A stretch of 64,000 nucleotides of DNA from Nocardioides sp. ChNu-153 (GCF_030466625.1 NZ_JADEVT010000003.1:186001-250000), one strand, 5' to 3'; positions 34,247-43,451 are shown, numbered from the stretch's first letter. Made by a program: numbers and translations. The notes: a model not told the origin generated them from the letters alone.

Positions 34247-35148
34247 CAGTCGACGGCCGCGGTGCGGCCGGGCGGCTCGGGGCTGTGGCGGTGCACGGGG
34301 CACGTCGGCGCGAAGGTGCCGAGGCGGTCGACGCGGAACCCGGCGGGGTAGCTGCGGCCCCGCGCCGTGCCGACCAGCGACCGCGGCCGTCGCCGGGCGG
34401 GCAGGAGCGCCACCGTCCGGGCCCGGGTGCGGAGCGCGGCGAGCGTCGCGCGGCGCACCCCCGGACCCGGGTCGGGGTAGCCGAGCGCCTCGCGCAGCGG
34501 CGCGTCCATCAGCGCCAGGGCGGCCGCGTGCACGAGGTGGTGGGTGCCGGCCGGGCCGAAGCCGGCGACGAGGTGGAGCAGCGCGTCGGCGACCTCCCGG
34601 GCGCCCGGGTCGTGGCCGAAGTGCTCCCGCTCGTGCTGGTCGACGAGGGCGGCGAGGTCGGCGTAGGTCGTCGGCAGGCCGCCCACGTGCATCCGCCGGG
34701 CCACGTCGCGGTGGTAGCGGATGCTGGCCTCGAGCTCCGCGCGGGTCAGGGCGCGCCAGCCGTGCCGGGCGATCCACCGGGCGGGCACGACGACCTGGGT
34801 GGCCAGCGCGTAGCGCAGGTCGTCGTCGGCGATGTCGTGCATCGCGTGCATCTCGTTGATCCGCCGGAAGGCCGTGCGTCCCCGCACGCTGTCGAGCCCC
34901 TCGACGAGCGGCACCTCCATGAGCAGGGCGGTGTCGTCGTACCGCTTCCGGGGCCGCTGCCGGAACTCGCCCGTGCGCGCCAGCAGCCCCCCGATGCGTG
35001 GCACGGCGAGCGTGCGCAGCTGGGCCGCGACGGCGGCGACCTCCATGTCCCACGGGAACTCGTGGAGCACCGTGTTGCGGTGGATCTCGGCGTAGTCCGT
35101 CGCCGGGTCCAGGCGCGCGACGCGGCGCCGCCGGCTCGACAACGCCAC
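34246..35148 (-). CDS. DUF2236/MpaB-family oxygenase-like protein (second copy)
   Basis: A ~300-residue DUF2236 protein of the shorter MpaB type: NTVLHEFPWDMEVAAVAAQLRTLAVPRIGGLLARTGEF, RKRYDDTALLMEV, FRRINEMHAMHDIADDDLRYALATQVVVPARWIARHGWR. The C-terminus ends in a Cys/His-containing FAPTCPVHRHSPEPPG. GTG 35148 is preferred because GGAGGTGG lies about 8 nt upstream; GTG 35178 is an alternative. Substrate unknown; coupled to a GNAT gene. Confidence 0.75.
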   Translation of the reverse strand: MALSSRRRRVARLDPATDYAEIHRNTVLHEFPWDMEVAAVAAQLRTLAVPRIGGLLARTGEFRQRPRKRYDDTALLMEVPLVEGLDSVRGRTAFRRINEMHAMHDIADDDLRYALATQVVVPARWIARHGWRALTRAELEASIRYHRDVARRMHVGGLPTTYADLAALVDQHEREHFGHDPGAREVADALLHLVAGFGPAGTHHLVHAAALALMDAPLREALGYPDPGPGVRRATLAALRTRARTVALLPARRRPRSLVGTARGRSYPAGFRVDRLGTFAPTCPVHRHSPEPPGRTAAVD

Positions 35149-35326
35149 GACGACCACCTCCGGTGTGAGGTGGCTCACGGTACGGCGGACCCGCCGCCCC
35201 GGCAACGCCTCGCGCCGGGCCTGTGGACGGGCACGAGGCGGATGGCCGGACCGTCCCCGCCGGATGCGACGATGCGGGGCGTCAACGGGCGGGGAGGGCC
35301 GCCGTACCGAGGGGAGGAGGCCGGTC
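35149..35326. promoter_or_regulatory. Spacer upstream of jetA, flanked by facing GTACGGCGG motifs
   Basis: GGTACGGCGG (35179-35188) and CCGCCGTACC (35299-35308) face each other across about 110 nt between the DUF2236 gene and jetA. They could pair as a long-range stem or mark regulatory sites. GGGGAGGAGG (35311-35320) is the jetA ribosome-binding site. No clear -10 box was found. Confidence 0.45.
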
Positions 35327-36859
35327 GTGAGCGACATCGTCGACGAGCTGGCACGCACCGGCGAGGCGTTCGAGCAGCCGACCCTGCGCCTGCTCCACCA
35401 GCGGCACGCGCCCCTCGTGCTCGCCGTCTTCCGCTCCTCGTTCGGGCGCGACAACGCGCCGATCCCGACCGGGCGCCTGCACGAGCAGGTCGAGACCTAC
35501 CTCGCCGAGCTGCGCCTGGCGGGCACGGAGAACCTGCCGACCGGCAGCGGCCGCGACCTGTGCCTGCGGTGGATGCGGCGCAAGTGGCTCATCCGCGCGA
35601 ACGACCCCGCGACCGACGGCGAGGTCTACACGCTGACCTCCTACGCGCAGGCGGCGCTCGAGCAGGCCCGCACGCTGTCGCGGGAGCGCTCCAGCCTGTC
35701 GGAGCACCGGGTGGCCAACATCGTCTCGGCCTTCCGGCGCTTCAACTCCGAGGCCAACCCCGACCGCACGACGCGCGTCACGATCCTCAACCAGGAGATC
35801 GCGCGGCTGCGGGCCGAGCGCGACCGCCTCGTCGACGGCAGCGAGCTGCCGGTGGCCGGCGAGGACTACATGCTCCAGGGCTTCACCGAGCTGCTGTCGC
35901 TGGTCGGCGGCCTGCCGAGCGACTTCGCGCGGGTGGAGGAGGCGTTCGTCCGCATCCGCCACGACATCCACGAGCAGTTCCGCGCCGACGAGCGGCCGGC
36001 CGGCGAGGTCGTCGACGACTACCTGGCGCGCATCGACCAGCTGACCACGGCGACGCCGGAGGGCCGCGCGTTCGAGGGCGCCTTCCCGCTGCTGCGCGAC
36101 GAGGCGCTGCTGCAGCAGCTGCGCGAGGACATCGCGGACCTCCTCGACCACCCCGTCACCGGCACCGTCCTCGGCGACACCGAGCGCCGCGAGATCCGCG
36201 ACACCGTCAAGCAGGTCCGCGCCGGCCTCGACCGCGTGCTCGCCCAGCGCAACCGCGCCACCGCGACGCTGCGCGGCAACATCGAGGCCCGCGACGTCAA
36301 CCGCGACCGCGAGCTCGAGCGCGTGCTGCGCAACCTGGAGGGCGAGCTCGGGCGCTGGTACGCCGCGACCGGCCCCCGCACGCACGTCGGGCTCCCGCTC
36401 CTGCCCGAGCGTGCCGCGGTCGACCACCTGCGCGAGCGCACCTACGACCCGACCGAGGACAAGGCGCCGCCGCCGCTGCGCCGGGCCGACGCCGACGGCG
36501 CCGAGGCCGTGTCGTGGACCGCGCTGCGCGCCGCGGGCGGCCCGTCGATCGCCGAGCTCGACGCGCTGCTCGACGCCGCCCTCGCGGGCGGGGGCGGCGC
36601 CGCCACCGTCGGCGAGCTCTTCGCCTCGCTCGAGGACGACCTGCGCCGCCCCGTCGAGGTCTTCGGCCTGCTCCACCTCGCGGAGCGCCGGGCCCTCGCC
36701 GACGGCGAGGGCACCGAGGAGGTCGTCACCGTGCGCCCCGACGGCTCCCGCCGGGTGCTGCGCGTGCCGCGGGTGCGCACCGTGCCGCGGCCCCCCGCCG
36801 TACCCCCCGCCGTACCCCCCGCCGACCCGGCCACCACTCCCGCAGGAGACGACCGATGA
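35327..36859 (+). CDS. jetA: JetA/MksF (DUF3375) kleisin-like subunit
   Basis: A 510-residue DUF3375 protein, the kleisin-like subunit that bridges the SMC-like ATPase in Wadjet/MksBEF complexes. Family signatures: HQRHAPLVLAVFRSSFGRDNAPIPTGRLHEQVETYLAELR near the N-terminus, LCLRWMRRKWLIR winged-helix-like part, and RHDIHEQFRADERPAGEVVDDYL in the middle helices. GTG 35327 was chosen for GGGGAGGAGG 6 nt upstream. The C-terminal Pro-rich tail contains two dispersed CCGCCGTACC motifs (36795, 36807). The stop overlaps the jetB ATG. Confidence 0.88.
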   Translation: MSDIVDELARTGEAFEQPTLRLLHQRHAPLVLAVFRSSFGRDNAPIPTGRLHEQVETYLAELRLAGTENLPTGSGRDLCLRWMRRKWLIRANDPATDGEVYTLTSYAQAALEQARTLSRERSSLSEHRVANIVSAFRRFNSEANPDRTTRVTILNQEIARLRAERDRLVDGSELPVAGEDYMLQGFTELLSLVGGLPSDFARVEEAFVRIRHDIHEQFRADERPAGEVVDDYLARIDQLTTATPEGRAFEGAFPLLRDEALLQQLREDIADLLDHPVTGTVLGDTERREIRDTVKQVRAGLDRVLAQRNRATATLRGNIEARDVNRDRELERVLRNLEGELGRWYAATGPRTHVGLPLLPERAAVDHLRERTYDPTEDKAPPPLRRADADGAEAVSWTALRAAGGPSIAELDALLDAALAGGGGAATVGELFASLEDDLRRPVEVFGLLHLAERRALADGEGTEEVVTVRPDGSRRVLRVPRVRTVPRPPAVPPAVPPADPATTPAGDDR

Positions 36860-37758
36860 GCACCACGACCGACGAGACCTGGGCCGACGCCCGGGACGGG
36901 TACGACGCGCGCGACGCCGACCTGGTCCCCGAGCTGGAGGGCTCGACCTTGCTGTCGCTCTTCGACGGCGACGAGGGCGGCCTGCCGCTGGCTCAGCGCC
37001 GGGCGTTGCTGGCGCTCGTGAAGCTGCGGTTCGTCACGGCGCGCACGCACCCGCGCGAGTGGGAGGCCCTGCTGGAGAACCCCCGTGCGGTGGCCTCGCG
37101 GCTCAACGACCTCTTCCTCGAGCTCGTGCTCGACCGGGAGCACGAGGTGGCCTACAAGCGGCAGGCGGTGCCCGAGGCCGGCGGCCGGTTCCCGACGCTG
37201 CTGCACGACACGGCGTGGAACCGCGAGGAGACGATCGCGCTCGTCTTCCTGCGCAACCGGCACTTCACCGACTCCGCGCGTGGCGACGACCGCGTCTGGG
37301 TCGACGTCACCGACGTGGTCGCCCACGTGATGGCCATGCGCCCGCCGCACTCCACCGACGCCGCCGGCGACGAGGGCCGCGCCCGCAACGCCGTCGCGAG
37401 CCTCTACAAGGCGGGCCTGCTGCTCGGCCCGGCCACCGGCGACCGCTTCGAGGTCAGCCCCGCGGTCGAGGCGCTGCTGCCGCTCGAGCGTCTCCAGGAG
37501 CTGCTGGAGTGGCTGCGCACCCCGCCGCCGGAGGACGACCGCGCCCCCGACGAGCCGGTGCCCGCCGACGAGCTGGGGGACGCGCCGTACGACGGCGAGC
37601 CCGCCGACGACGAGGTGGTCCCCGGCGCCGAGGCCGCGGAGCCGGAGGAGGACCTCGAGCCCGACACGGCGTTCGACGACCTCGACCTGGGGCCGGCCGC
37701 CACCGAGGACGCCACCGAGACCGCCACCGCACGCACCGACGACGAGGACCGGGCATGA
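36856..37758 (+). CDS. jetB: JetB/MksE (DUF4194) subunit
   Basis: A 300-residue DUF4194 protein, the KITE-like winged-helix subunit of Wadjet/MksBEF. The core is RRALLALVKLRFVTARTHPREWEALLENPRAVASRLNDLFLELVLDREHEVAYKRQ then WNREETIALVFLRNRHFTD. The C-terminal ~95 residues are a strongly acidic, low-complexity tail (DDRAPDEPVPADELGD and onward) longer than the fold requires. It overlaps jetA and jetC by 4 nt on each side, so stoichiometric coupling is expected. Confidence 0.88.
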   Translation: MSTTTDETWADARDGYDARDADLVPELEGSTLLSLFDGDEGGLPLAQRRALLALVKLRFVTARTHPREWEALLENPRAVASRLNDLFLELVLDREHEVAYKRQAVPEAGGRFPTLLHDTAWNREETIALVFLRNRHFTDSARGDDRVWVDVTDVVAHVMAMRPPHSTDAAGDEGRARNAVASLYKAGLLLGPATGDRFEVSPAVEALLPLERLQELLEWLRTPPPEDDRAPDEPVPADELGDAPYDGEPADDEVVPGAEAAEPEEDLEPDTAFDDLDLGPAATEDATETATARTDDEDRA

Positions 37759-40700
37759 GCGAGGAGACGACGACGGTCGACGACGCGGCCGAGGAGCTGG
37801 CAGCCCTGGACGCCGACCTCGAGACCGACCTCGAGACCGACCTCGAGACCGACCTCGACGACGAGGGCGCGCCGGACCCCGAGGACCGGCTGCTCGAGGC
37901 CGCCGACGAGGCGCTCTTCGGCATGCACGGCGCCACCGAGGGCAGCACGCAGTGGCGCATCGCGTCGATGCAGGTCGTCAACTGGGGCGGCTTCTCAGGC
38001 CACCACGAGGTCGCGTTCAGCCGCGACGCGACCCTGCTGACCGGGGCGTCGGGCGTGGGCAAGTCGTCGCTGCTCGACGCGTGGACGACGCTCGTCATGC
38101 CCTCCGACACCCGTCTCAACGGCGCGTCGAACGACATGACGACCGGCCGCGCCCGCTCGTCGGGGCAGCGCAACCCGCTCTCCTACCTGCGCGGCGTCGT
38201 CGACCAGACCGAGGACCGCGCGACCGCGCAGGCGCGCCAGGTCACGCTGCGCGGGTCGGGCGAGGACACGTGGGGCGCCGTGGCCGCGACCTTCGTCGAC
38301 GACCGGGAGCGGCGCTTCACGGCGCTGCGCGTCTTCTACGTGCCGCGCCGCGTCACCCGGGCTCCCGACGTCGTGATGCGCCTGGCGACCCACGAGGGCC
38401 CGGTCGACCTCGGCCTGCTGCAGAAGGCCGTCGCGACCCGCTTCCAGCCGCGCGACCTACGTGCCCTCGTGCCGGGGCTGGCCGTGCACGAGACGTACGC
38501 CGCCTTCGCCGCCCGGCTCTACACGCGCCTCGGGATCGGCGCGAACGGCGACGGCGACAAGGCGCTGCGCCTGCTCGCGCGGATCCAGGCGTCGCAGCCG
38601 GTGCGCTCGGTGGACGAGCTCTACAAGGAGATGGTGCTGGAGCGGCCGGCCACGTTCGCCGCCGCCGACCGCGCCGTGGAGCACTTCGACGACCTCGAGG
38701 GCTCCTACGAGACGATGATCACCGAGCAGCAGAAGGCCGACCTGCTCGCCCCGATCACCGACCTGCACGACCGCGTCACCGGCGCGCAGGCGCGCATCGA
38801 CGAGCTCGACGCCCACGGCGCCACCCGGAAGGGCCCGACGCCGCTGCGGCTGTGGGAGCTCACCCGGTACGGCGCGCTGCTCGACGCCGCGGTCGGCGCC
38901 AACCAGGCCGCCCGGGAGGCGAACCGCAACCGGCGCGCGACGCTGGGCCGGCGCAGCGCCGACCTCGAGGCCGAGCTGGTGGCGGCGCGCGAGGCGCACC
39001 GCGGCGCCGGCGGCGAGACGCTCGAGCTGCTGGCCGCCGAGCTCCGCAAGGAGCAGGCGCACGCCGACGAGCTGCGCGAGCGCCGCGAGCGGCTGGCGCC
39101 CCGCGTCGCGGTGCTGGAGGTCGACCTGTCCTCCGCCGAGGACGTGGCCCGGGCGCAGGCCGCGGGCCGCACGCACGCCGCCGAGCACGAGGCCGCCACG
39201 GCCCGTCTCGACGAGGCGGGCACGGCGCTGGCCCGGGCCCAGGGACCGCTGCTGGCCCGGAAGGCCGAGCTGACGAAGGACCGCGCGTCGCTCGCGGGCC
39301 GCCACGGCCGGGTGCCGCGCGACCTCGACGAGGTCCGCACGCTGCTGGCGCAGGCCGCCGGCCTCGACGAGCTGCCGTTCCTCGCCGAGCTCGTCGACGT
39401 GCGCACCGAGGAGGCGCGCTGGCGCCCCGCCGTCGAGACGGTGCTGGGTGGGGCGGCCCGGCAGCTCCTGGTCCCCCGCGAGCGGCTGCGGGAGTTCTCC
39501 GCTGCCATCGACCACCTCGACCTGCCGCGGCGCATCACGTTCGTCGGCGCCGACGTCGACGCCGACGCGCCCGACGCGCAGCCGGCGGACCGGCTCGCCG
39601 GGAAGCTGGAGTACCGCGCGGGCGCCTTCGAGGGCTGGGTGCGGTGGTACCTGGCCGACCCGTCCCGCAACGCCCTGTGCGTCGAGCGGGCCGAGGACCT
39701 CGACGGGCCCGGCCTGCGCGTCACCCTCGCCGGACAGACCCGGTCCGGCTCCCGCGGCTCGCACGGGCGCAGCGGCGGCGGCGACGTCGTCGGGTTCACC
39801 AACACCGAGGCGCTCGCCGCGCTCGACGCCGAGCTCGCCGCCGTCGAGTCCGAGCTGGAGCGCATCGACGCCGAGCGGCGCGAGCTGGACGAGCAGCGGC
39901 GGCGCGCGGCGGCGGTGCTGGCGGCGTACCAGGCCCTGGCCGACGTGCCCTTCGCCGACGTGGACGTCGAGACGAGCCTCGCGCGGTGCGCCGACCTGGA
40001 GGCCCAGCGCGAGCGCGTGCTGGCCGCGGACGACGGGCTGCGCCAGCTCGCCGACGTCGTCGCCGACCTCGAGCGCCAGGCCCGCGAGGCCGGCGTCGAG
40101 CTGGCGCGGGCGCGCGACGAGCACGAGGCGCTGCAGGCGGAGCAGGGACGCCTGGTCGAGCTGGAGGACGCGACGACCGACGAGCGGGAGGCGATCCTGG
40201 CGGCGGGCGAGGTCGTGCTCGGCCCGGAGCAGGCGGCGGCCCTCGACGCCGAGTTCGCCGAGGCCGTCGGGCCCGGCGACCCGACCGCGCTCGACCGGTT
40301 CGAGGAGCACCGCGCGCGGCTGCGCGACCGGCTCGGCGCCGCGTCGCGCGCCGCGTCCGAGCAGGTGGCGGCCGCGAGCGAGGAGCTGCGGCGGATCTTC
40401 ACGCAGTTCCTCACGCGCTGGCCCGACCCGAACCTAGGCACGACGCTGCTGTCCTACCGCGACTACGCCGACATCCTCGACGACATCCGCCGCACCGGCC
40501 TGGCCGAGCGGCGCGAGGAGTGGCAGCGCCGCCTCACCGACTGGTCGGGGCAGGACCTGGTGCCGCTCCAGCAGGCCATGGCCGCCGCGGTCGAGGAGAT
40601 CGAGGACCGGCTCGACCCGATCAACGACATCCTGCGGCGCCTGCCGTTCGGCGCGGGGAACGACCGGCTGCGCATCCGCATGCGCCGCCTCGCGCCCACC

Positions 40701-41288
40701 GAGCTGACGCTCTTCCTCTCCGACCTGCGGGCGCTGACCGCGGGCGCCGGTCCGGAGGAGACGAGCGGGGAGCTGGAGGACCGGTTCCGCCGGCTGCAGG
40801 GCTTCATGGCGCAGCTGCGCCGCCGCGACGACCCGCGCGCCGGCACCGAGAGCCGGCACCGCGACCTGCTCCTCGACGTACGCCGGCACGTCGAGATCTC
40901 CGCGGAGCGCTACGACCCGCGCACGGGGGCGCACCAGGCCTGGTACCGCACGCTCGGCGAGAAGTCGGGCGGCGAGTCGCAGGAGCTGGTGGCGTTCGTC
41001 ATCGGCGCCGCGCTGCGGTTCCGCCTCGGCGACGAGCTGCGATCCCGCCCCCGCTTCGCGCCGGTCTTCCTCGACGAGGGGTTCGTCAAGGCCGACGCCG
41101 AGTTTGCCGGCCGCGCCGTGCAGGCGTGGCGCGGCCTGGGCTTCCAGCTCGTCGTGGGCGCGCCGTTCGACAAGGTCACGGGGCTGGAGCGGCACATGGA
41201 CGAGTTCCTCGAGGTCGTGAAGAACCCCGTCACGCAGGAGGCCCGCGTGCGCCGCGTGGTCGACGCCGAGGAGCCCGCGGGCGCCTGA
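37755..41288 (+). CDS. jetC: JetC/MksB SMC-like ATPase
   Basis: A 1177-residue SMC/MukB-like ATPase. Walker A GASGVGKSSLLDAW is at residues 97-110; long coiled coils flank a hinge near residue 680; the ABC signature GEKSGGESQELVAF is near residue 1070 and Walker B PVFLDEGFVKAD near 1102. It would load on DNA and extrude loops with JetA and JetB. An unusual ~65-residue acidic N-terminal extension precedes the head, with three DLET repeats encoded by an exact 12-bp tandem repeat (about 37818-37853). The next gene is a convergent P450, so no jetD follows. Confidence 0.92.
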   Translation: MSEETTTVDDAAEELAALDADLETDLETDLETDLDDEGAPDPEDRLLEAADEALFGMHGATEGSTQWRIASMQVVNWGGFSGHHEVAFSRDATLLTGASGVGKSSLLDAWTTLVMPSDTRLNGASNDMTTGRARSSGQRNPLSYLRGVVDQTEDRATAQARQVTLRGSGEDTWGAVAATFVDDRERRFTALRVFYVPRRVTRAPDVVMRLATHEGPVDLGLLQKAVATRFQPRDLRALVPGLAVHETYAAFAARLYTRLGIGANGDGDKALRLLARIQASQPVRSVDELYKEMVLERPATFAAADRAVEHFDDLEGSYETMITEQQKADLLAPITDLHDRVTGAQARIDELDAHGATRKGPTPLRLWELTRYGALLDAAVGANQAAREANRNRRATLGRRSADLEAELVAAREAHRGAGGETLELLAAELRKEQAHADELRERRERLAPRVAVLEVDLSSAEDVARAQAAGRTHAAEHEAATARLDEAGTALARAQGPLLARKAELTKDRASLAGRHGRVPRDLDEVRTLLAQAAGLDELPFLAELVDVRTEEARWRPAVETVLGGAARQLLVPRERLREFSAAIDHLDLPRRITFVGADVDADAPDAQPADRLAGKLEYRAGAFEGWVRWYLADPSRNALCVERAEDLDGPGLRVTLAGQTRSGSRGSHGRSGGGDVVGFTNTEALAALDAELAAVESELERIDAERRELDEQRRRAAAVLAAYQALADVPFADVDVETSLARCADLEAQRERVLAADDGLRQLADVVADLERQAREAGVELARARDEHEALQAEQGRLVELEDATTDEREAILAAGEVVLGPEQAAALDAEFAEAVGPGDPTALDRFEEHRARLRDRLGAASRAASEQVAAASEELRRIFTQFLTRWPDPNLGTTLLSYRDYADILDDIRRTGLAERREEWQRRLTDWSGQDLVPLQQAMAAAVEEIEDRLDPINDILRRLPFGAGNDRLRIRMRRLAPTELTLFLSDLRALTAGAGPEETSGELEDRFRRLQGFMAQLRRRDDPRAGTESRHRDLLLDVRRHVEISAERYDPRTGAHQAWYRTLGEKSGGESQELVAFVIGAALRFRLGDELRSRPRFAPVFLDEGFVKADAEFAGRAVQAWRGLGFQLVVGAPFDKVTGLERHMDEFLEVVKNPVTQEARVRRVVDAEEPAGA

Positions 41289-41300
41289 CCCCGGGCGGCC

Positions 41301-42650
41301 TCAGGCCCCCAGCGAGACGGGGAGCGTGAGGTACCCCCGCAGGATGCGCGTCGTACGGCGCTGCGCACCGTCGCGCACCCGCAGCTGCGGGTGGCGCTCG
41401 TGGAGGCGCTGAAGCGCCACCCGTCCCTCCATCCGGGCGAGCGCGGCGCCGAGGCAGAAGTGCCGGCCCGCCGAGAACGCGACGTGCTCGCGTGCCTCCG
41501 GCCGCGTGATGTCGAAGCGGTGCGGGTCGGTGAACACGTCGGGGTCGCGGTTCGCCCCGGCGAGCAGCGTCGTGACGACCGACCCGGCGGGCACGTCGAC
41601 GCCGGCGATGCGGGTGTCGCGCTCCGTGGTCCGCCCGGTCAGCAGCACGGGCGGGTCGAAGCGCAGCACCTCCTCGACGACGTTGCCCCACAGCGCGTCG
41701 TCGGCGACGGCGGCCGCGCGCTGGTCGGGGTGGGCGGCGAGGAGCGCGACGCCGTTGCCGATGAGGTTGACGGTGGTCTCGAACCCGGCGGCGAGCACGA
41801 GGCCGGCGGTGTTGCGCAGCTCGGACTCGGTCAGCGGGGTGCCGTCGTCGTCGCGGGCGGCGACGAGCTGGCTCAGCAGGTCCTCGCCGGGCTCGCGCCG
41901 TACCCGCTCGACGTGGCGACCGAGCCACGCGTCGAACTGCCGCAGGGAGCGCTCGACCGCGACGAACTCCCCCAGCGGCAGGCCGAGGTCGAGGCTGGGG
42001 GCGGCCCGGGTGCCGAAGCCCCGCACGAGCTCCTCCTCCTCGGTGGGCACGCCCAGCACCTCGCAGATGACGAGCACGGGCAGCCGGGCGCAGTAGCGCT
42101 CGACGAGGTCCACGGGGTCGCTCGTCTCGGCGGCGAGCTCGTCGAGGAGCGCGTCGGCGATCTCGACGGTGCGCTCCTCGAGGCGCTGCACGGCCTTGGC
42201 CGAGAAGACGCGCGTGACGAGCCGGCGCAGGCGGGTGTGGTCGGGCGGCTCGATCGCCAGCAGCGACGGCGGGCGCAGCGGGCCGAGCGGCGCAGAGCCC
42301 TGCGACCAGCCGCCGAGGCGACCGAGCGGGCCGTCGCCGCGCAGGTCGATGCCGGCGCGCACGTCGGGGCTGCCGAGCACCTCCTTGACGGTCTCCAGCC
42401 GCGCGGTGACGAACGACAGGCGGGAGCGGTAGAGCGGACCGGCCGCCCGGATGGCGTCGAACACCTCGACGGGCATGCCCGGGGTGCGGTTGGCCTCGAG
42501 CAGCGCGCGGGCGTGCAGGTCGCCGGAGCGCGCGCTGGCGGTGAGGGCGAGCCGCGGCAGGGCGTGGCCCACCCCCCAGCGGGCGGCGAGCTGGGCCGTG
42601 TCGCGGGCCCGGGTCCGGACGGACGGGCGTGCGGTGGTGGTCGTGCTCAT
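41301..42650 (-). CDS. Cytochrome P450
   Basis: A 449-residue soluble bacterial P450. The oxygen-binding I helix reads LVLAAGFETTVNLIG, the K helix EEVLRFDPP, and the haem loop FSAGRHFCLGAALARMEG with the axial Cys near residue 399. The I-helix lacks the usual acid in AG(D/E)T but carries AGFETT, which is common. It needs ferredoxin and reductase partners, not encoded nearby. Divergent from a TetR gene with strong palindromes between them, so probably under its control. Substrate unknown. Confidence 0.92.
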   Translation of the reverse strand: MSTTTTARPSVRTRARDTAQLAARWGVGHALPRLALTASARSGDLHARALLEANRTPGMPVEVFDAIRAAGPLYRSRLSFVTARLETVKEVLGSPDVRAGIDLRGDGPLGRLGGWSQGSAPLGPLRPPSLLAIEPPDHTRLRRLVTRVFSAKAVQRLEERTVEIADALLDELAAETSDPVDLVERYCARLPVLVICEVLGVPTEEEELVRGFGTRAAPSLDLGLPLGEFVAVERSLRQFDAWLGRHVERVRREPGEDLLSQLVAARDDDGTPLTESELRNTAGLVLAAGFETTVNLIGNGVALLAAHPDQRAAAVADDALWGNVVEEVLRFDPPVLLTGRTTERDTRIAGVDVPAGSVVTTLLAGANRDPDVFTDPHRFDITRPEAREHVAFSAGRHFCLGAALARMEGRVALQRLHERHPQLRVRDGAQRRTTRILRGYLTLPVSLGA

Positions 42651-42690
42651 GGGTCCTCGCCTCGGCTGGGGGTGGCGCGCGTGCGCCGTC

Positions 42691-42720
42691 GATACCGTTC
42701 GGTATCGGATACGTTCCGGT
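42691..42720. promoter_or_regulatory. Double TetR operator between P450 and TetR genes
   Basis: GATACCG-TT-CGGTATC (42691-42706) is a perfect palindrome, followed directly by GATACG-N3/4-GGTATC (about 42708-42722). TATCGT (42720-42725) serves as the tetR -10 box and ends 7 nt before GTG 42733, with a TTCGGT -35 16 nt upstream. The sites would block both promoters. Confidence 0.7.
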
Positions 42721-42732
42721 ATCGTGCCGCAG

Positions 42733-43365
42733 GTGTCAACACCCCCGGCTCCCGAGCGCCCGCGGCGACCGGGCCGCAGCGAGGTGCGCGCCACCCTGCT
42801 GGCGGCGGCCACCCGCGTCTTCGCCCGGCGCGGGATCGACGCGGCGAGCGTGGACGACGTCGCAGCCGCAGCCGGCTACACCAAGGGCGCCGTCTACTCG
42901 AACTTCACCAGCAAGGACGGCCTGGTCGCCGCCATCGTCGAGGACCACACGGCCGCCTACCTCGAGCTGGGCCTCGCGGCCGCCGCCTCGGCGGAGGGGT
43001 CGCTCGCCGAGCGGGCCCGGGCCCTCGGCGACCGCCTCGACGCCGCCTCGGCCGACGAGCGCGACTGGCACCTGCTCTTCGTCGAGCTGTGGCAGCGCGC
43101 GGTGCGCGGCGACCCGGCGGTCGAGGGCTTCCGGCACCGCCGCACGGCGATGCGCGACGCCATCGCCGCCGCCGTGCGGGAGCACGCCGAGGCGTCGGGG
43201 GCCGAGCTCGTCGTGCCGGCGGAGCACGCGGCGGTGGCGATCATGGCGCTCGCGAACGGGATGGCCCTCGAGCGCCTCGTCGCCCCCGACGACGCGCCCG
43301 ACGGGCTCACCGGCGAGCTGCTGGCGGGGCTGGCGGCGTCGTTCTCCCGGCCGGTCGCCGACTGA
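42733..43365 (+). CDS. TetR-family regulator of the P450 gene
   Basis: A 210-residue TetR protein. RATLLAAATRVFARRGIDAASVDDVAAAAGYTKGAVYSNFTSKDGLVAAIV is the DNA-binding domain (KGAVYSNF is typical of this branch). GTG 42733 is preferred over GTG 42724 because the -10 box overlaps the latter and lies 7 nt from the former, fitting a leaderless mRNA. Predicted autorepressor and repressor of the divergent P450. Inducer unknown. Confidence 0.9.
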   Translation: MSTPPAPERPRRPGRSEVRATLLAAATRVFARRGIDAASVDDVAAAAGYTKGAVYSNFTSKDGLVAAIVEDHTAAYLELGLAAAASAEGSLAERARALGDRLDAASADERDWHLLFVELWQRAVRGDPAVEGFRHRRTAMRDAIAAAVREHAEASGAELVVPAEHAAVAIMALANGMALERLVAPDDAPDGLTGELLAGLAASFSRPVAD

Positions 43366-43367
43366 CG

Positions 43368-43416
43368 GGGTCGCGGTAGCAGCGATAGTCCTCGACTACC
43401 GCTCCTACCGCGACCC
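43368..43416. repeat. Long hairpin, copy D of the dispersed family
   Basis: Twelve perfect pairs (43368-43379 with 43405-43416) continue inward with two mismatches to a CTC loop, about 21 pairs in all. The arms share GCGGTAGCAGCG / CGCTCCTACCGC with copies A-C in pattern and in the mismatch at the ninth pair. It lies 3 nt after the tetR stop and before the convergent soxR stop, so a bidirectional terminator is plausible. Confidence 0.75.
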
Positions 43417-43451
43417 GCCCTGGCTCCGCACGCGGCGGGGTACGTCGGCGC

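Noticed and set aside
37952..41329. Second long plus-strand frame within jetC
   Set aside because: Composition is Arg/Pro-rich frame-shifted shadow; the SMC motifs are in the jetC frame.
41289..42650. A possible jetD downstream of jetC
   Set aside because: The only credible gene there is a minus-strand cytochrome P450 with a full haem loop; no TOPRIM-like frame on the plus strand.
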